This document shows, piece by piece, positions 43,432-51,916 of a DNA stretch of 64,000 nt (positions are counted from its first letter, which is position 1; each line of letters opens with the position of its first letter). The stretch is from NCBI RefSeq assembly GCF_026586625.1, contig NZ_JAODIW010000008.1, positions 553,811 through 617,810 on the forward strand, written 5' to 3'. This DNA comes from Halobium salinum (GTDB lineage: Archaea; Halobacteriota; Halobacteria; Halobacteriales; Haloferacaceae). A program made the translations under genes and the position numbers. The notes beneath the pieces were generated by a model. It saw only the letters and a list, made by a program, of their open reading frames with translations, made no database searches and had not been told where the DNA came from.

Positions 43432-43962
43432 CTACGAGACGAGCAGTTCCTCGCCCTTCTCGACGTCGATGCGGCAGGGCGGGGAAATCTTGTTGTAGGC
43501 GCGGCGGAAGGCGTCCTTCACGATGGGCGCGTCCTCGGGCTTGCAGTAGGCCGTGAAGACGGCGTCGCCCTTCTTCACGCGGGCGGCGGTGCCGACCGGC
43601 TTCCCGAACGCCTGGCGCATCCCGTCGGAGACACGGTCCGCACCCGCACCGGTCGCCTGCTTGTTCTCGCGCAGGACGTGGTGGGGGAACTTCCGGAGCA
43701 CCATCTTGTAGTTCGGCTGGCCGACCTCCTTCAGGAGACGGCGGTTCGCCGACAGGCGCGAGGCTTCGAGCGCGCCGTGGCGAATCTGGCAGTCCTCCTC
43801 CAGGCGGAGGGTGATGTGGACCGGGTAGTCGTCCGGGTCCGACTGCAGGTTGCCCATGTTGTGCTGTGCGATCTTCGAACCCGGGATACCCGTGATGTAC
43901 TCACGCCGCGTGTACGGCTGGGTGTCGATCTCCCGGTACATGGAGGCCGGTTTGTCTGACAT
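43432..43962 (-). CDS. rpl10e: 50S ribosomal protein L10e (L16 family)
   Basis: A 176-residue large-subunit protein. Landmarks: [10 protein letters not shown]-like start [98 protein letters not shown] and [12 protein letters not shown]. Length and sequence agree with archaeal L10e (QM family). It is monocistronic. A TATA-like gaataaag (43995-44002), read on the minus strand as ctttattc, lies 35-38 bases upstream, leaving a short leader. Confidence 0.98.
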   Translation of the reverse strand: MSDKPASMYREIDTQPYTRREYITGIPGSKIAQHNMGNLQSDPDDYPVHITLRLEEDCQIRHGALEASRLSANRRLLKEVGQPNYKMVLRKFPHHVLRENKQATGAGADRVSDGMRQAFGKPVGTAARVKKGDAVFTAYCKPEDAPIVKDAFRRAYNKISPPCRIDVEKGEELLVS

Positions 43963-44145
43963 GGTTACTTGTCTCGAAAGTGCCGCCCCGCGCCGAATAA
44001 AGCCTTCGATGCCGATTCGGCGTCGTCGGGTGTGACGCCGTGACGAACCGGATTTCGGCGTGTCGACCGCACCGGCCGCCGGAGCCGGCGGCGACGCCAC
44101 GGCGACCGGCGCGTTACTTGTATCGGGGCGTCCAATCGCCGGGCG

Positions 44146-44862
44146 ATGCTGCTCGTCGTCGACAACGAGGTCGACCCCGCCTACGACTACCTGCCGGCCG
44201 CGCTCCGGGCGATGCTCCCGGCGCACGGGGTTCGGCGGGTCGGCCGACGGGGTACCGACGCAGTCGACGACGACACGGACGGCGACGACACGGTCGACGC
44301 CGGGACCGGCCTCGACGATATCGTCGTTGGCGACCTCGACGCCGTCGTGCTCACCGGGAGCACCGCCGGCGTCTACGATGCGGACGACCACCCGTGGATG
44401 GCCGAGGAGCGCCGCTTCGTCCGTCGACTCGTCGACGCCGGCGTGCCGACGCTCGGCGTCTGCTTCGGCCACCAACTCGTGAACGACGCCCTCGGCGGAA
44501 CCGTCGAACACCGCGGACTCACCGCCGAACTCGTCGCGGTCGACTTCACCGACGACCCGCTGTTCGACGGCGTGGCCGCCACGGTTCCGATGGTCCACGG
44601 CGACCACGTCGTCGACCCCGGCGAAGCGATGGAGTCGGTCGCCAGCGCCGACTACTATCCGCATCTCGCGACACGCCACCGCGACGCGCCGGTGTGGACG
44701 GTGCAGTACCACCCGGAGTTCGGCGCCGACCTCCGGGAGCGCGTCGCCGCCGACTTCGAGTGGCACGAGACGGGGCGCTCGTTCGCGGACGCGACTCACG
44801 ACCGGACGGTACGGAACTTCCTGCGGCTCGCCGGGGCGAGACACCTGGACCGGGACGGCTGA
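44146..44862 (+). CDS. Class I glutamine amidotransferase-like protein
   Basis: A 238-residue GATase1 protein resembling the GMP-synthase glutaminase subunit. The nucleophile Cys lies in [16 protein letters not shown] and the catalytic His in [11 protein letters not shown], completed by a nearby Glu. An acidic insert (about residues 38-60; [15 protein letters not shown]) interrupts the N-terminal part. The family usually hydrolyses glutamine for a partner synthetase, or acts alone on gamma-glutamyl compounds. No partner is adjacent, so the substrate is unknown. Confidence 0.87.
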   Translation: MLLVVDNEVDPAYDYLPAALRAMLPAHGVRRVGRRGTDAVDDDTDGDDTVDAGTGLDDIVVGDLDAVVLTGSTAGVYDADDHPWMAEERRFVRRLVDAGVPTLGVCFGHQLVNDALGGTVEHRGLTAELVAVDFTDDPLFDGVAATVPMVHGDHVVDPGEAMESVASADYYPHLATRHRDAPVWTVQYHPEFGADLRERVAADFEWHETGRSFADATHDRTVRNFLRLAGARHLDRDG

Positions 44863-44962
44863 CGCCGGCCGATACACTCACGCCGGTGCCCGGTGCGACG
44901 ATTCGGAGGGCGATTCCACGGCCCGGCAGACCTTTACCGTGAGGTGAACGTTCGACGGCTGC

Positions 44963-45208
44963 ATGAACCTCAGAGACGCGCTCCTGACCGGGATGCTGTA
45001 TCTGAGCCTCCTCGCGGCCGTTTCGTTCGGGCTGACCGCGGTGTGGTACCTCTACCGGACGGCCATCGGCGACCCGGTCCCGGTCGTCGTGCTCTTTTAC
45101 TGCCTCGCCGTGAGCCTCGGCTCCCTGTTCGTCGCGGCGATGGTTCGGACGGCCGTCGGCCGGCCGGTGTACCCGAGCACGGACTACGTCCCGAAGCTCT
45201 GGAAGTAG
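44963..45208 (+). CDS. Small two-span membrane protein
   Basis: An 81-residue protein with two predicted spans (LLTGMLYLSLLAAVSFGLTAVWYLY and VVVLFYCLAVSLGSLFVAAMV) and a short polar C-terminus ending PKLWK. Codon use and acidic/basic charge distribution look genuine. No known family is recognised. The ATG is preceded by a tttaccgtgagg stretch at 44933-44944 that could act as a TATA-like element. Confidence 0.72.
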   Translation: MNLRDALLTGMLYLSLLAAVSFGLTAVWYLYRTAIGDPVPVVVLFYCLAVSLGSLFVAAMVRTAVGRPVYPSTDYVPKLWK

Positions 45209-45285
45209 CAGTCGCGGACCACGGCGGAGCATGGCGAAGCGAGGGGACCGAAGCCGGCGTCCAGCGTCGCGACGACGACGGCGAT

Positions 45286-45325
45286 TCGGAGCGGCAGTAG
45301 TCGGAACGGCGGTAGTCGGAGCGCT
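45286..45325. repeat. 15-base tandem repeat, about 2.6 units
   Basis: tcggagcggcagtag is followed by tcggaacggcggtag and a partial third unit, in the spacer between the small membrane protein and the SnoaL-like gene. It appears to be non-coding. Confidence 0.6.
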
Positions 45326-45330
45326 CCCCG

Positions 45331-45819
45331 TCAGAGCCGCGCGCGAACCGCACGGAACGCGAGGCGAGGGAGCGTGACCAGCGCCGCCGGGAACGCGAGT
45401 CCGAGTTGGCGCCGGAGCTCCGCGGTGTCGAAGAACGCCCGGTCCTCGACGATGCGACCGTCGGCGTACCGGACGACGGCCGTTCCCTCGATTTCGACCC
45501 ACCGTCCGGTCGGCGGGAGCGGGCCCAACGGGCCGTCCTGTCTCCCGGACGCGGTGTAGTGAGTCAGCACGCGGTCCCCGTCGCCGACGACGGCGTGTTG
45601 TTCGAGGTGGAAGTCGGGAAACGCCGTCAGCGTGTCGCGGACGTACGCCGCGTAGCCTTCGACTCCCCGTATCGGCGTCGGGTAGGACGGGTCCTCGACG
45701 ACGCAGTCCTCCGCGAAGAACTCGGGAATCGCCTCGACGTTTCTGCCGTTCCACACCTCGGCGACGAGCCGTCGCTGCGTGTCGACGTTCGTTAGGACGG
45801 TCCGGTCGGTGGTGCTCAT
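45331..45819 (-). CDS. SnoaL-like/ester cyclase family protein
   Basis: A 162-residue NTF2-like protein. Family features are LVAEVWNGRNVEAIPEFFAEDCVVEDP, GVEGYAAYVRDTLTAFPDFH, VVGDGDRVLTHYTASGRQDG and IEGTAVVRYADGRIVEDRAFFD. The C-terminal 30 residues add a short basic segment. It is a distant paralogue of the protein at 20483. Most members have no assigned reaction, and nothing nearby suggests one. Confidence 0.85.
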   Translation of the reverse strand: MSTTDRTVLTNVDTQRRLVAEVWNGRNVEAIPEFFAEDCVVEDPSYPTPIRGVEGYAAYVRDTLTAFPDFHLEQHAVVGDGDRVLTHYTASGRQDGPLGPLPPTGRWVEIEGTAVVRYADGRIVEDRAFFDTAELRRQLGLAFPAALVTLPRLAFRAVRARL

Positions 45820-45854
45820 CCCGCTCGAATAGGCGCCGAGCGGACCTAAGCGTG

Positions 45855-46700
45855 TCAGTCGTCCGACTCGGCCGAGGAGGGTGACGGGTCGGACGACTCC
45901 CCCGAGTCGGACGAACTGTCCGACTCCGCCGACTCCGCCGACTCCTCCGACACCGGCGGCGCCATCGCCACGAACTCCAGCCCGTCGTGTTCGAGCATCG
46001 CCCGCGCTCGGTCGGTGACGGAGGGTGCGACGAGCAACCCTCGTACGCTCCGGTCGTCGGCGCGCTCTCGGCTCACGGCCTCGACGTAGCGTTTCAACTG
46101 GCCGACGGCGTCCGGGCCGACGCGCTTTCGTTTCAGCTCGACGACCACCGGGGTTCCCTCGGCGTCCTCGCCGTACACGTCGATGGGGCCGGCGGCGCTC
46201 TCGCGCTCGGTCGCGAGCGGGGTGAAGCCGGCTTCGACGAGGTCCGGCCGCTCCAGCACGCGGCGCTTGAGGTCGGCTTCGCTCCCGGTGACCTCCAGAC
46301 TGCGCCCGCCCGTGACGGGAAGTCCGGAGAACTGGTGGACGCGCTCGAAGCGCACGTCCAGCCGCTCGTCGGGGTTCTCACGAGTCGACCGCACTCGCAG
46401 TCTGCCGTCGCGGACGGCCGCGCGGTGTTCGCTCCCGGGCGGCTGCCAGTTGACGGGCGACTGGTTCTCGTCCGTGTGGACCAGCGCCGACCCGTCCGGT
46501 TTGAGGATGAGCAGTCGGTCGCCGGGACCGAGGCTGCTCGCCGCCCGGCCCTCGTACTCGACCGTACAGCGTCCGAAGACGGTGACGAGCGCTCCCTCCC
46601 CGAACGCCTCCTCCAGCGCCCACAGCGTCTCGCGGTGGGTCGGGGCGTGGAGCGTGGTCGGGCCGGGCGTCGGCGGGTCGGCGTCGGTTCCGCGGTCCAT
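45855..46700 (-). CDS. nucS: Endonuclease NucS (EndoMS mismatch endonuclease family)
   Basis: A 281-residue nuclease. The N-terminal DNA-binding domain (about 1-125) has ALVTVFGRCTVEYEGRAASSLGPGDRLLILKPDGS and NWQPPG. The C-terminal domain has the restriction-like PD-(D/E)XK core GPIDVYGEDAEGTPVVVELKRKRVG, then AVGQLKRYVEAV and VRGLLVAPSVTDRAR. NucS/EndoMS cuts both strands at mismatches in archaea and actinobacteria and can also act on branched DNA. The C-terminus is a Ser/Glu/Asp tail of about 30 residues. Position close to the ZnuABC genes is probably incidental. Confidence 0.93.
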   Translation of the reverse strand: MDRGTDADPPTPGPTTLHAPTHRETLWALEEAFGEGALVTVFGRCTVEYEGRAASSLGPGDRLLILKPDGSALVHTDENQSPVNWQPPGSEHRAAVRDGRLRVRSTRENPDERLDVRFERVHQFSGLPVTGGRSLEVTGSEADLKRRVLERPDLVEAGFTPLATERESAAGPIDVYGEDAEGTPVVVELKRKRVGPDAVGQLKRYVEAVSRERADDRSVRGLLVAPSVTDRARAMLEHDGLEFVAMAPPVSEESAESAESDSSSDSGESSDPSPSSAESDD

Positions 46701-46920
46701 TCGAGTGCCCGAAGTTGGGTGCGAACGGATAAAAACGGCGCGGCGGTGGAGTCAGGGTCGAAGTCCGGCCCGAGTCGGCGCGGCCTACCCGGTTCGAGGG
46801 AGAACCCGCCGGGCCAGGGTCGGCCGCGAAGCGCCGCCGTCGAGCGCTGTAGACGGCGACACGCGCCCCGAGACGCGTTCGGAGCGACTCGTTGTTAACG
46901 CTCGAGATAGAGGTAGCAAG

Positions 46921-46951
46921 ACCTATTAACTTTGAACTTCGAGTTAACAAT
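46921..46951 (+). promoter_or_regulatory. znuA promoter with palindromic operator over the TATA box
   Basis: tatta at 46924-46928 is 27 bases before the ATG at 46954 and serves as the TATA box. It overlaps an inverted repeat, ttaact (46926-46931) and agttaa (46942-46947) with a 10-base spacer. A second pair, ttgttaac at 46892-46899 and gttaacaa at 46943-46950, also faces inward. A dimeric repressor bound here would block transcription factor B/TBP access, as expected for a metal-responsive regulator. Confidence 0.6.
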
Positions 46952-46953
46952 AT

Positions 46954-48081
46954 ATGCAACGGACCCGACGAGGGTTGCTCCTCGGTGCGGCGGCGGTCGC
47001 GACGAGCGCGGTCGCCGGCTGTCTCGGCACGTCGAGTACGAACTCCGGGTCGGACGACGGCGACGACACGATACAGGCGTCGTTCTTCGTCGTGTCCGAC
47101 TTCACGAGCCACGTCGCCGCCGGACGGACCGTCCGGAACCTCGTCCCGTTCGGCCAGCACGGCCACGGTTGGGAACCCGGACCGGACGTTCAGCGGGACG
47201 TGCTCGACGCCGACGCCTTCGTCTACGTTGGCGAGGGGTTCCAGCCGTGGGCGGACAAAATCGTCCGGAACGTCCGGAACGACGACGCCGACGTGAGGGT
47301 CATCGAAGCGTGGGAGGGAATCGACCTGTTGGGCGCCACGGAACACGATGACGGTCACGACGGCCACGAGGAGGACCACAGCGACGAGGGGAGTCACGAC
47401 GGGAGCGAGAATCACGAGGAGGGCCACGACGACGGCGAGAACCACGACGGCTCCGCGAACGAGAGTCACGGCGACCACGACGGTCACGAGAACTCCACGG
47501 CCGAGAGCCACGAAGGGAGTCAGGAGGAGAGCCACGACCACGGGTCGAAAGACCCGCACTTCTGGCTGGACCCGGACCGGGCCAAGCAGTCGGTCGACAA
47601 CATCGCCGACGGTCTGGCCGAGATGGACCCCGCGAACGAATCGACGTACACGGAGAACGCTGACGGGTTCAAGCAACGACTCACCGAACTCGACGAGACG
47701 TACGAGGAACGCCTGTCCGGGCGGGCGAAGGACACCGTCCTCGTCGCCGGGCACAACTCGTTCAGGTACCTGGGTGAGCGCTACGACTTCCACGTCGAGG
47801 CGCTGACCGGCCTCGCACCCGACGCCGAACCGACGCCGAAGGACGTCAGACGGGCGCAGTCGGTCATCGACGAGCACGACATCGAGTACATCCTCGCGCC
47901 GGTGTTCGAGTCGGACCGCGCCGCGACACAACTCGTCCGGGAGACGGACGCGACGGAGGCCCTCCCGCTGACGCCGGTTCCGAGCCTCACCGAGGAGTGG
48001 CGGGCGGAAGGATGGGGGTACGTCGACGTGATGGAGAACGTGAACCTGCCGTCGCTGGCGAGAGCGCTCGGGGCCGAATGA
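46954..48081 (+). CDS. znuA: Zinc/manganese ABC transporter substrate-binding lipoprotein (ZnuA-like)
   Basis: A 375-residue cluster A-I metal-binding protein. The Tat signal RTRRGLLLGAAAVATSAVAGC ends in a lipobox with Cys23. Metal ligands of the family are visible: His in FGQHGHGWEP (67-75), DPHFWLDP (H202), and GHNSFRYLGERY. Residues 131-198 form a loop with 14 histidines among Asp/Glu/Gly, longer than usual, thought to gather Zn(II). SIDEHDIEYILAPVFES-type C-lobe elements complete the fold. Its stop overlaps the ZnuC ATG (ATGA). It is the first gene of znuABC with an operator-like palindrome upstream. Confidence 0.93.
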   Translation: MQRTRRGLLLGAAAVATSAVAGCLGTSSTNSGSDDGDDTIQASFFVVSDFTSHVAAGRTVRNLVPFGQHGHGWEPGPDVQRDVLDADAFVYVGEGFQPWADKIVRNVRNDDADVRVIEAWEGIDLLGATEHDDGHDGHEEDHSDEGSHDGSENHEEGHDDGENHDGSANESHGDHDGHENSTAESHEGSQEESHDHGSKDPHFWLDPDRAKQSVDNIADGLAEMDPANESTYTENADGFKQRLTELDETYEERLSGRAKDTVLVAGHNSFRYLGERYDFHVEALTGLAPDAEPTPKDVRRAQSVIDEHDIEYILAPVFESDRAATQLVRETDATEALPLTPVPSLTEEWRAEGWGYVDVMENVNLPSLARALGAE

Positions 48082-48818
48082 GCGTCCTCGAACTCGACGA
48101 CGTGACGTACGCTTACGGGGAGCAGACGGTCGTAGAAGACGTGTCTATGGACGTCGAGCCCGGGGAGTTCCTGGGACTCGTCGGCCCGAACGGCTCCGGA
48201 AAGACGACGCTCCTGAAGCTCATGCTGGGCTTACTGCGCCCCGACCGGGGGTCGGTCACGCTGTTCGGTCGCCCGGCACACGAGTTTGCCGACGGAACTC
48301 GCGTCGGTTACGTGTCGCAGGGGGCGACGGGGGGGACGGCCGGGATGCCCGTCACCGTCCGCGAGGTCGTCACGATGGGTCGCTACCCACACGTCGGCCT
48401 CGGACGGTTCGGGAAGCGGGACACCGACCGGGTCGACGAGGCGCTCGCGACCGTCGGCGTCGCGGACCTCGCCGGGCGACGGTTCTCGACCCTGTCGGGA
48501 GGCCAGCAGCAGCGCGTCGTCATCGCGCGTGCGCTCGCCGCGGACGCGGAGTTGCTGGCCCTCGACGAGCCGACGGTCGGCGTCGACGCCGAGTCGCGGG
48601 AGGCGTTCTACGACCTGCTCCGGGAGTTGAACCGGGACGGTCTGACGGTACTGCTCGTCGAACACGACATCGGCGTCGTGACGGCGTTCGCCTCGCGGGT
48701 CGCCTGTATCAACCGACGGCTGTTCTTCCACGGGGACGCGCTCGACTTCTCCGAGAGCGACGCGCTCCGACGGGCGTACGGGGCGAACCAGCAACTCCTC
48801 GACCACCACCACCACTGA
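48078..48818 (+). CDS. znuC: Zinc/manganese ABC transporter ATP-binding protein (ZnuC-like)
   Basis: A 246-residue ATPase. Walker A GPNGSGKTTLLKL, signature TLSGGQQQRVVIARAL, Walker B LLALDEPTVGVD, and switch His in LVEHDIGVV are present. The C-terminal HHHH tail is typical for the cluster. It starts overlapping the znuA stop codon and is followed within 2 bases by the permease gene. It drives metal import through ZnuB. Confidence 0.95.
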   Translation: MSVLELDDVTYAYGEQTVVEDVSMDVEPGEFLGLVGPNGSGKTTLLKLMLGLLRPDRGSVTLFGRPAHEFADGTRVGYVSQGATGGTAGMPVTVREVVTMGRYPHVGLGRFGKRDTDRVDEALATVGVADLAGRRFSTLSGGQQQRVVIARALAADAELLALDEPTVGVDAESREAFYDLLRELNRDGLTVLLVEHDIGVVTAFASRVACINRRLFFHGDALDFSESDALRRAYGANQQLLDHHHH

Positions 48819-48820
48819 CC

Positions 48821-49687
48821 ATGCTCCCCTTCGCTCAACTCGGCGGGTTCGTGACGGAGATGCTCGGCTACCCGTTCATGCAGCGGGCGTTCGTCGCGGG
48901 CGTCTGTATCGCCGTTGTCGCGCCGCTCGTCGGGTCGTTTCTGGTCCACCGACAGCTCGCGATGATCGGCGACACGCTCGCACACACCGCCTTCGCGGGC
49001 GTCGCCGTCGGAATCTTCCTGAGTAGCCTGCTCGCGACCGAGGTCTCCCCGAACCTCACGGCGCTGGTCGTCGCGGTGGCGGCGGCACTGCTCATCCAAG
49101 TGCTGTCCGAGCACACGGACGTCTACAACGACGTGTCGATGGCGGTCGTTCTCACCGGCGGGTTCGCCGTCGGAACCGTCCTGATAAGTCTCACCAGCGG
49201 CGGCATCGCGGTCAGCATCAACCAGTATCTCTTCGGGAGCCTCTCGACGCTGACCCGCGGCGACGTGGAGATTCTGGCCGTGCTCAGCGTCATCGTCGTC
49301 GCGTCGGTGCTGGTCACCTACCGGAAGCTGGTGTACGTGACGTTCGACGAGTCGGCCGCGCGAATCGCCGGGTTCGACGTTCGCCTGCTGAACCGCCTGC
49401 TCGTCGTGCTGACCGCGATGGTCGTGGTCGGTGCGATGCAGATGATGGGCGTCATCCTCGTCGCGGCGATGCTGGTCGTCCCCGTCGCGGCCGCGACGCA
49501 GCTCGCGCGGAGTTTCAAACAGTCCGTCGTGCTCGCCATCGTCGCCGGCCAGGTCGCCGTGCTCCTGGGGACGACGCTCTCCTACACCTACGGCGTCGCC
49601 GCCGGCGGCACCATCGTCCTCGTCGCCATCGGCGTGTACCTCGGCGCCGCCGTCGTGAGCCGCCTCGGCGTCGCCCGGATGGGGTGA
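48821..49687 (+). CDS. znuB: Zinc/manganese ABC transporter permease (ZnuB-like)
   Basis: A 288-residue permease with about eight spans. It has the ABC-3 family sequence VAPLVGSFLVHRQLAMIGDTLAHTAFAGVAVG, VLTGGFAVGTVLISLT, YLFGSLSTLTRGDV and LVVLTAMVVVGAMQMMGVILVAAMLVVPVAAATQLAR. It ends the znuABC operon. The metal, zinc or manganese, cannot be decided from sequence; the His-rich ZnuA loop favours zinc. Confidence 0.94.
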   Translation: MLPFAQLGGFVTEMLGYPFMQRAFVAGVCIAVVAPLVGSFLVHRQLAMIGDTLAHTAFAGVAVGIFLSSLLATEVSPNLTALVVAVAAALLIQVLSEHTDVYNDVSMAVVLTGGFAVGTVLISLTSGGIAVSINQYLFGSLSTLTRGDVEILAVLSVIVVASVLVTYRKLVYVTFDESAARIAGFDVRLLNRLLVVLTAMVVVGAMQMMGVILVAAMLVVPVAAATQLARSFKQSVVLAIVAGQVAVLLGTTLSYTYGVAAGGTIVLVAIGVYLGAAVVSRLGVARMG

Positions 49688-49760
49688 GTCGGCGGGTCCG
49701 GGGTAGCGACCGCGACGGCTACCGCCCGAGTTATCCCGGGTCCGGCCGTCGGCATCGACG

Positions 49761-51080
49761 ATGAAGGAGGGTGGCGGGAGCGGCGAGACCGGCGATGTGG
49801 TCGGCAGCGAGCCGACCGAGTCGGCGCCGACGACGACCGCCGACGGCCGCTGGCGCGCGCTCGCCCTGCTCTCGGTCGCCGAGCTGTTCGCCATGTCGCT
49901 GTGGTTCAGCGCCTCGGCGGTCGCCCCGGAGCTGGCCGCCCGCTGGGGGCTGAGCGGCGCCGAGACCGCCTGGCTCACCACCGCGGTCCAACTCGGCTTC
50001 GTCGCCGGCGCGCTCGCGTCCGCCGCGTTCACCCTCTCCGATACGGTCCAGCCCCGCATCCTGTTCGCCGCCTCGTCGGTCGTCGGCGCGGCCGCGACGG
50101 TCGGCGTCGCCGCCGTCGACGCGTTTCTCCCCGCCGTCGCCCTGCGCTTTCTCACCGGCGTCGCCCTCGCCGGGGTGTACCCGCCGGGGATGAAGGTCGT
50201 CGCCGGCTGGTTCCGCTCGGGCCGAGGGCTCGCCATCGGCACCCTCGTCGGGGCCCTCACCGTCGGCTCCGCCCTGCCACACCTGCTGCGGGCGCTCGGG
50301 GCCGTGAACGGGGAGTCGACCGCGACCGCGGCGACCGGAGTCGCCGACCCGCGACTCGTCCTGCTCGGCGCCGCCGCGCTGGCCCTCGTCGGCGCCGGCG
50401 TCGCCCTCCTCGTACGGCCGGGGCCGTACCAGTCGCCCGCGGCGCCGTTCGACCCGCGGGCGGTGGGTCGAATCCTCCGGGACCGCCCGACGATGCTCGC
50501 CAACGTCGGCTACTTCGGCCACATGTGGGAGCTCTACGCCGTGTGGACCTGGCTCCCCGTCTACCTGCTCGCGAGCGCCGAGGCGACCGCCGACCCGCTG
50601 GCGACGCCGCCCGTCCTCGCCCTGCTCGCGTTCGGGGCCATCGCGACGGGTGCGGTCGGCGCCGTGGCGGCCGGCCGCCTGGCGGACCGCTGGGGTCGCA
50701 CGACGGTGACGAGCGCCAGCATGGTCGCGAGCGGGGCGGCGTGTCTCGGCGCCGGCGCCGCCTTCGGTGCTCCCGTCCTCGTGCTCGCACCGTTCGTCCT
50801 CGGCTGGGGGCTGGTCGTCGTCGCCGACTCCGCGCAGTTCTCCGCCTGCGTCACCGAGTTGGCCGACGGCGAGTACGTCGGCACGGCGCTCACCCTCCAG
50901 ACGGCCTTCGGCTTCCTGCTGACCGTCGTCGCCATCCAGTCGGTGCCGGTCGTCGCCGGCGTCGTCGGCTGGCGCTTCGCGTTCGCCCCGCTCGCGGTCG
51001 GCCCCGCCGTCGGCACCGCCGCGATGCTCCGCCTCCGGCGCCGGCCGGAGGCCGTTCGGTTGGCGGGCGGCCGGGGATGA
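49761..51080 (+). CDS. Major facilitator superfamily transporter
   Basis: A 439-residue protein with twelve predicted spans following an acidic 30-residue N-terminus. MFS landmarks: ALLSVAELFAMSLWFSASAV (TM1), TAWLTTAVQLGFVAGALASAA, RFLTGVALAGVYPPGMKVVAGWFRSGRGLAIGTLVGALTVGSALP (motif C/D-like region), GRLADRWGRTTVTSASM (motif A between TM8 and TM9). The profile resembles the nitrate/cyanate or small organic-acid branch, but substrate is not identifiable. It is preceded by 73 bases after znuB, with no clear promoter seen, so cotranscription with the metal transporter is possible but unproven. Confidence 0.9.
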   Translation: MKEGGGSGETGDVVGSEPTESAPTTTADGRWRALALLSVAELFAMSLWFSASAVAPELAARWGLSGAETAWLTTAVQLGFVAGALASAAFTLSDTVQPRILFAASSVVGAAATVGVAAVDAFLPAVALRFLTGVALAGVYPPGMKVVAGWFRSGRGLAIGTLVGALTVGSALPHLLRALGAVNGESTATAATGVADPRLVLLGAAALALVGAGVALLVRPGPYQSPAAPFDPRAVGRILRDRPTMLANVGYFGHMWELYAVWTWLPVYLLASAEATADPLATPPVLALLAFGAIATGAVGAVAAGRLADRWGRTTVTSASMVASGAACLGAGAAFGAPVLVLAPFVLGWGLVVVADSAQFSACVTELADGEYVGTALTLQTAFGFLLTVVAIQSVPVVAGVVGWRFAFAPLAVGPAVGTAAMLRLRRRPEAVRLAGGRG

Positions 51081-51176
51081 GTCGACTGCCGCGTCCACCG
51101 CGCCCAACAGCGGCCGCGTCGCGACCTGCGAGTGGCAACAAGGTTTTCGAAGGGTGGGAGTGATGGTGGAACCGGC

Positions 51177-51827
51177 ATGAACGACCGACTGAAGAAGCAG
51201 GCACGCGATCAACTCGCAGACACCGTCGGCACGGCCGCCAAGCAGGCCGTGAAAGAGGTCGTCAAGGAGGCGGTACTCGAAGCGGACGCGGAGTCGGAGG
51301 CCGGAAAGAAGAGCAAGGGCGGCGGCGGCAGCAGCAGTCTCGTCCTGTTCGGCGCCGGCGTGGCGACCGGCTACGTCCTCTCCGGGCGCCGCGAGGAGCT
51401 GATGGAGGCCATCGAGGAGGCCGTCGCGGAGGTCGACGCCGACCTGCCCGAGGGGCTCCCGGACGACCTCGGGAACGCCACGACCATCGAGGTCGGCGAC
51501 GGCGACGCGGACGAGGACGCGGACGCGTCGACGGACGACGGGGCCGCGGCGGACGAGACCGACGACGTGAGCGGCGACGAGAGCGGCGGGCGCTCGAAGT
51601 CCCCGCTCGCACTGCTGCTCGTCCTCATCGCCGTCGGGGCGATGTACATGCTGAAGAAGCGCGGTAACGACGACGACCTGCCGGACCTGGAGAGCGACTT
51701 CGGCAGCGACGACGAGGTCTCCGCGCCGTCGCCCGACGCCGGCGTCGACAGCGACGAGAGCGGGACGGCCGAGACGGACGCCGACGAGGGTGACGACGAG
51801 GACGACGAAGAGGAAGCGGAGGAGTAA
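51177..51827 (+). CDS. Hypothetical acidic protein with two short hydrophobic segments
   Basis: A 216-residue protein. It opens with an amphipathic basic helix (MNDRLKKQARDQLADTVGTAAKQAVKEVVKEA), then SSSLVLFGAGVATGYVLSG, a Glu/Asp-rich region, a second hydrophobic stretch (PLALLLVLIAVGAMYMLKKR) and an acidic tail of about 60 residues. No catalytic motif or family is recognised. The halophilic composition supports real coding sequence. It is downstream of the MFS gene on the same strand. Confidence 0.75.
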   Translation: MNDRLKKQARDQLADTVGTAAKQAVKEVVKEAVLEADAESEAGKKSKGGGGSSSLVLFGAGVATGYVLSGRREELMEAIEEAVAEVDADLPEGLPDDLGNATTIEVGDGDADEDADASTDDGAAADETDDVSGDESGGRSKSPLALLLVLIAVGAMYMLKKRGNDDDLPDLESDFGSDDEVSAPSPDAGVDSDESGTAETDADEGDDEDDEEEAEE

Positions 51828-51916
51828 GCCGTTCGACCGGGTGGAACCGCCGCCCGACCACCGTTTTCGGGTCCCGGACCAGAACCCACTTCCCCGGCCG
51901 TTCCCTAGCGACGGCG

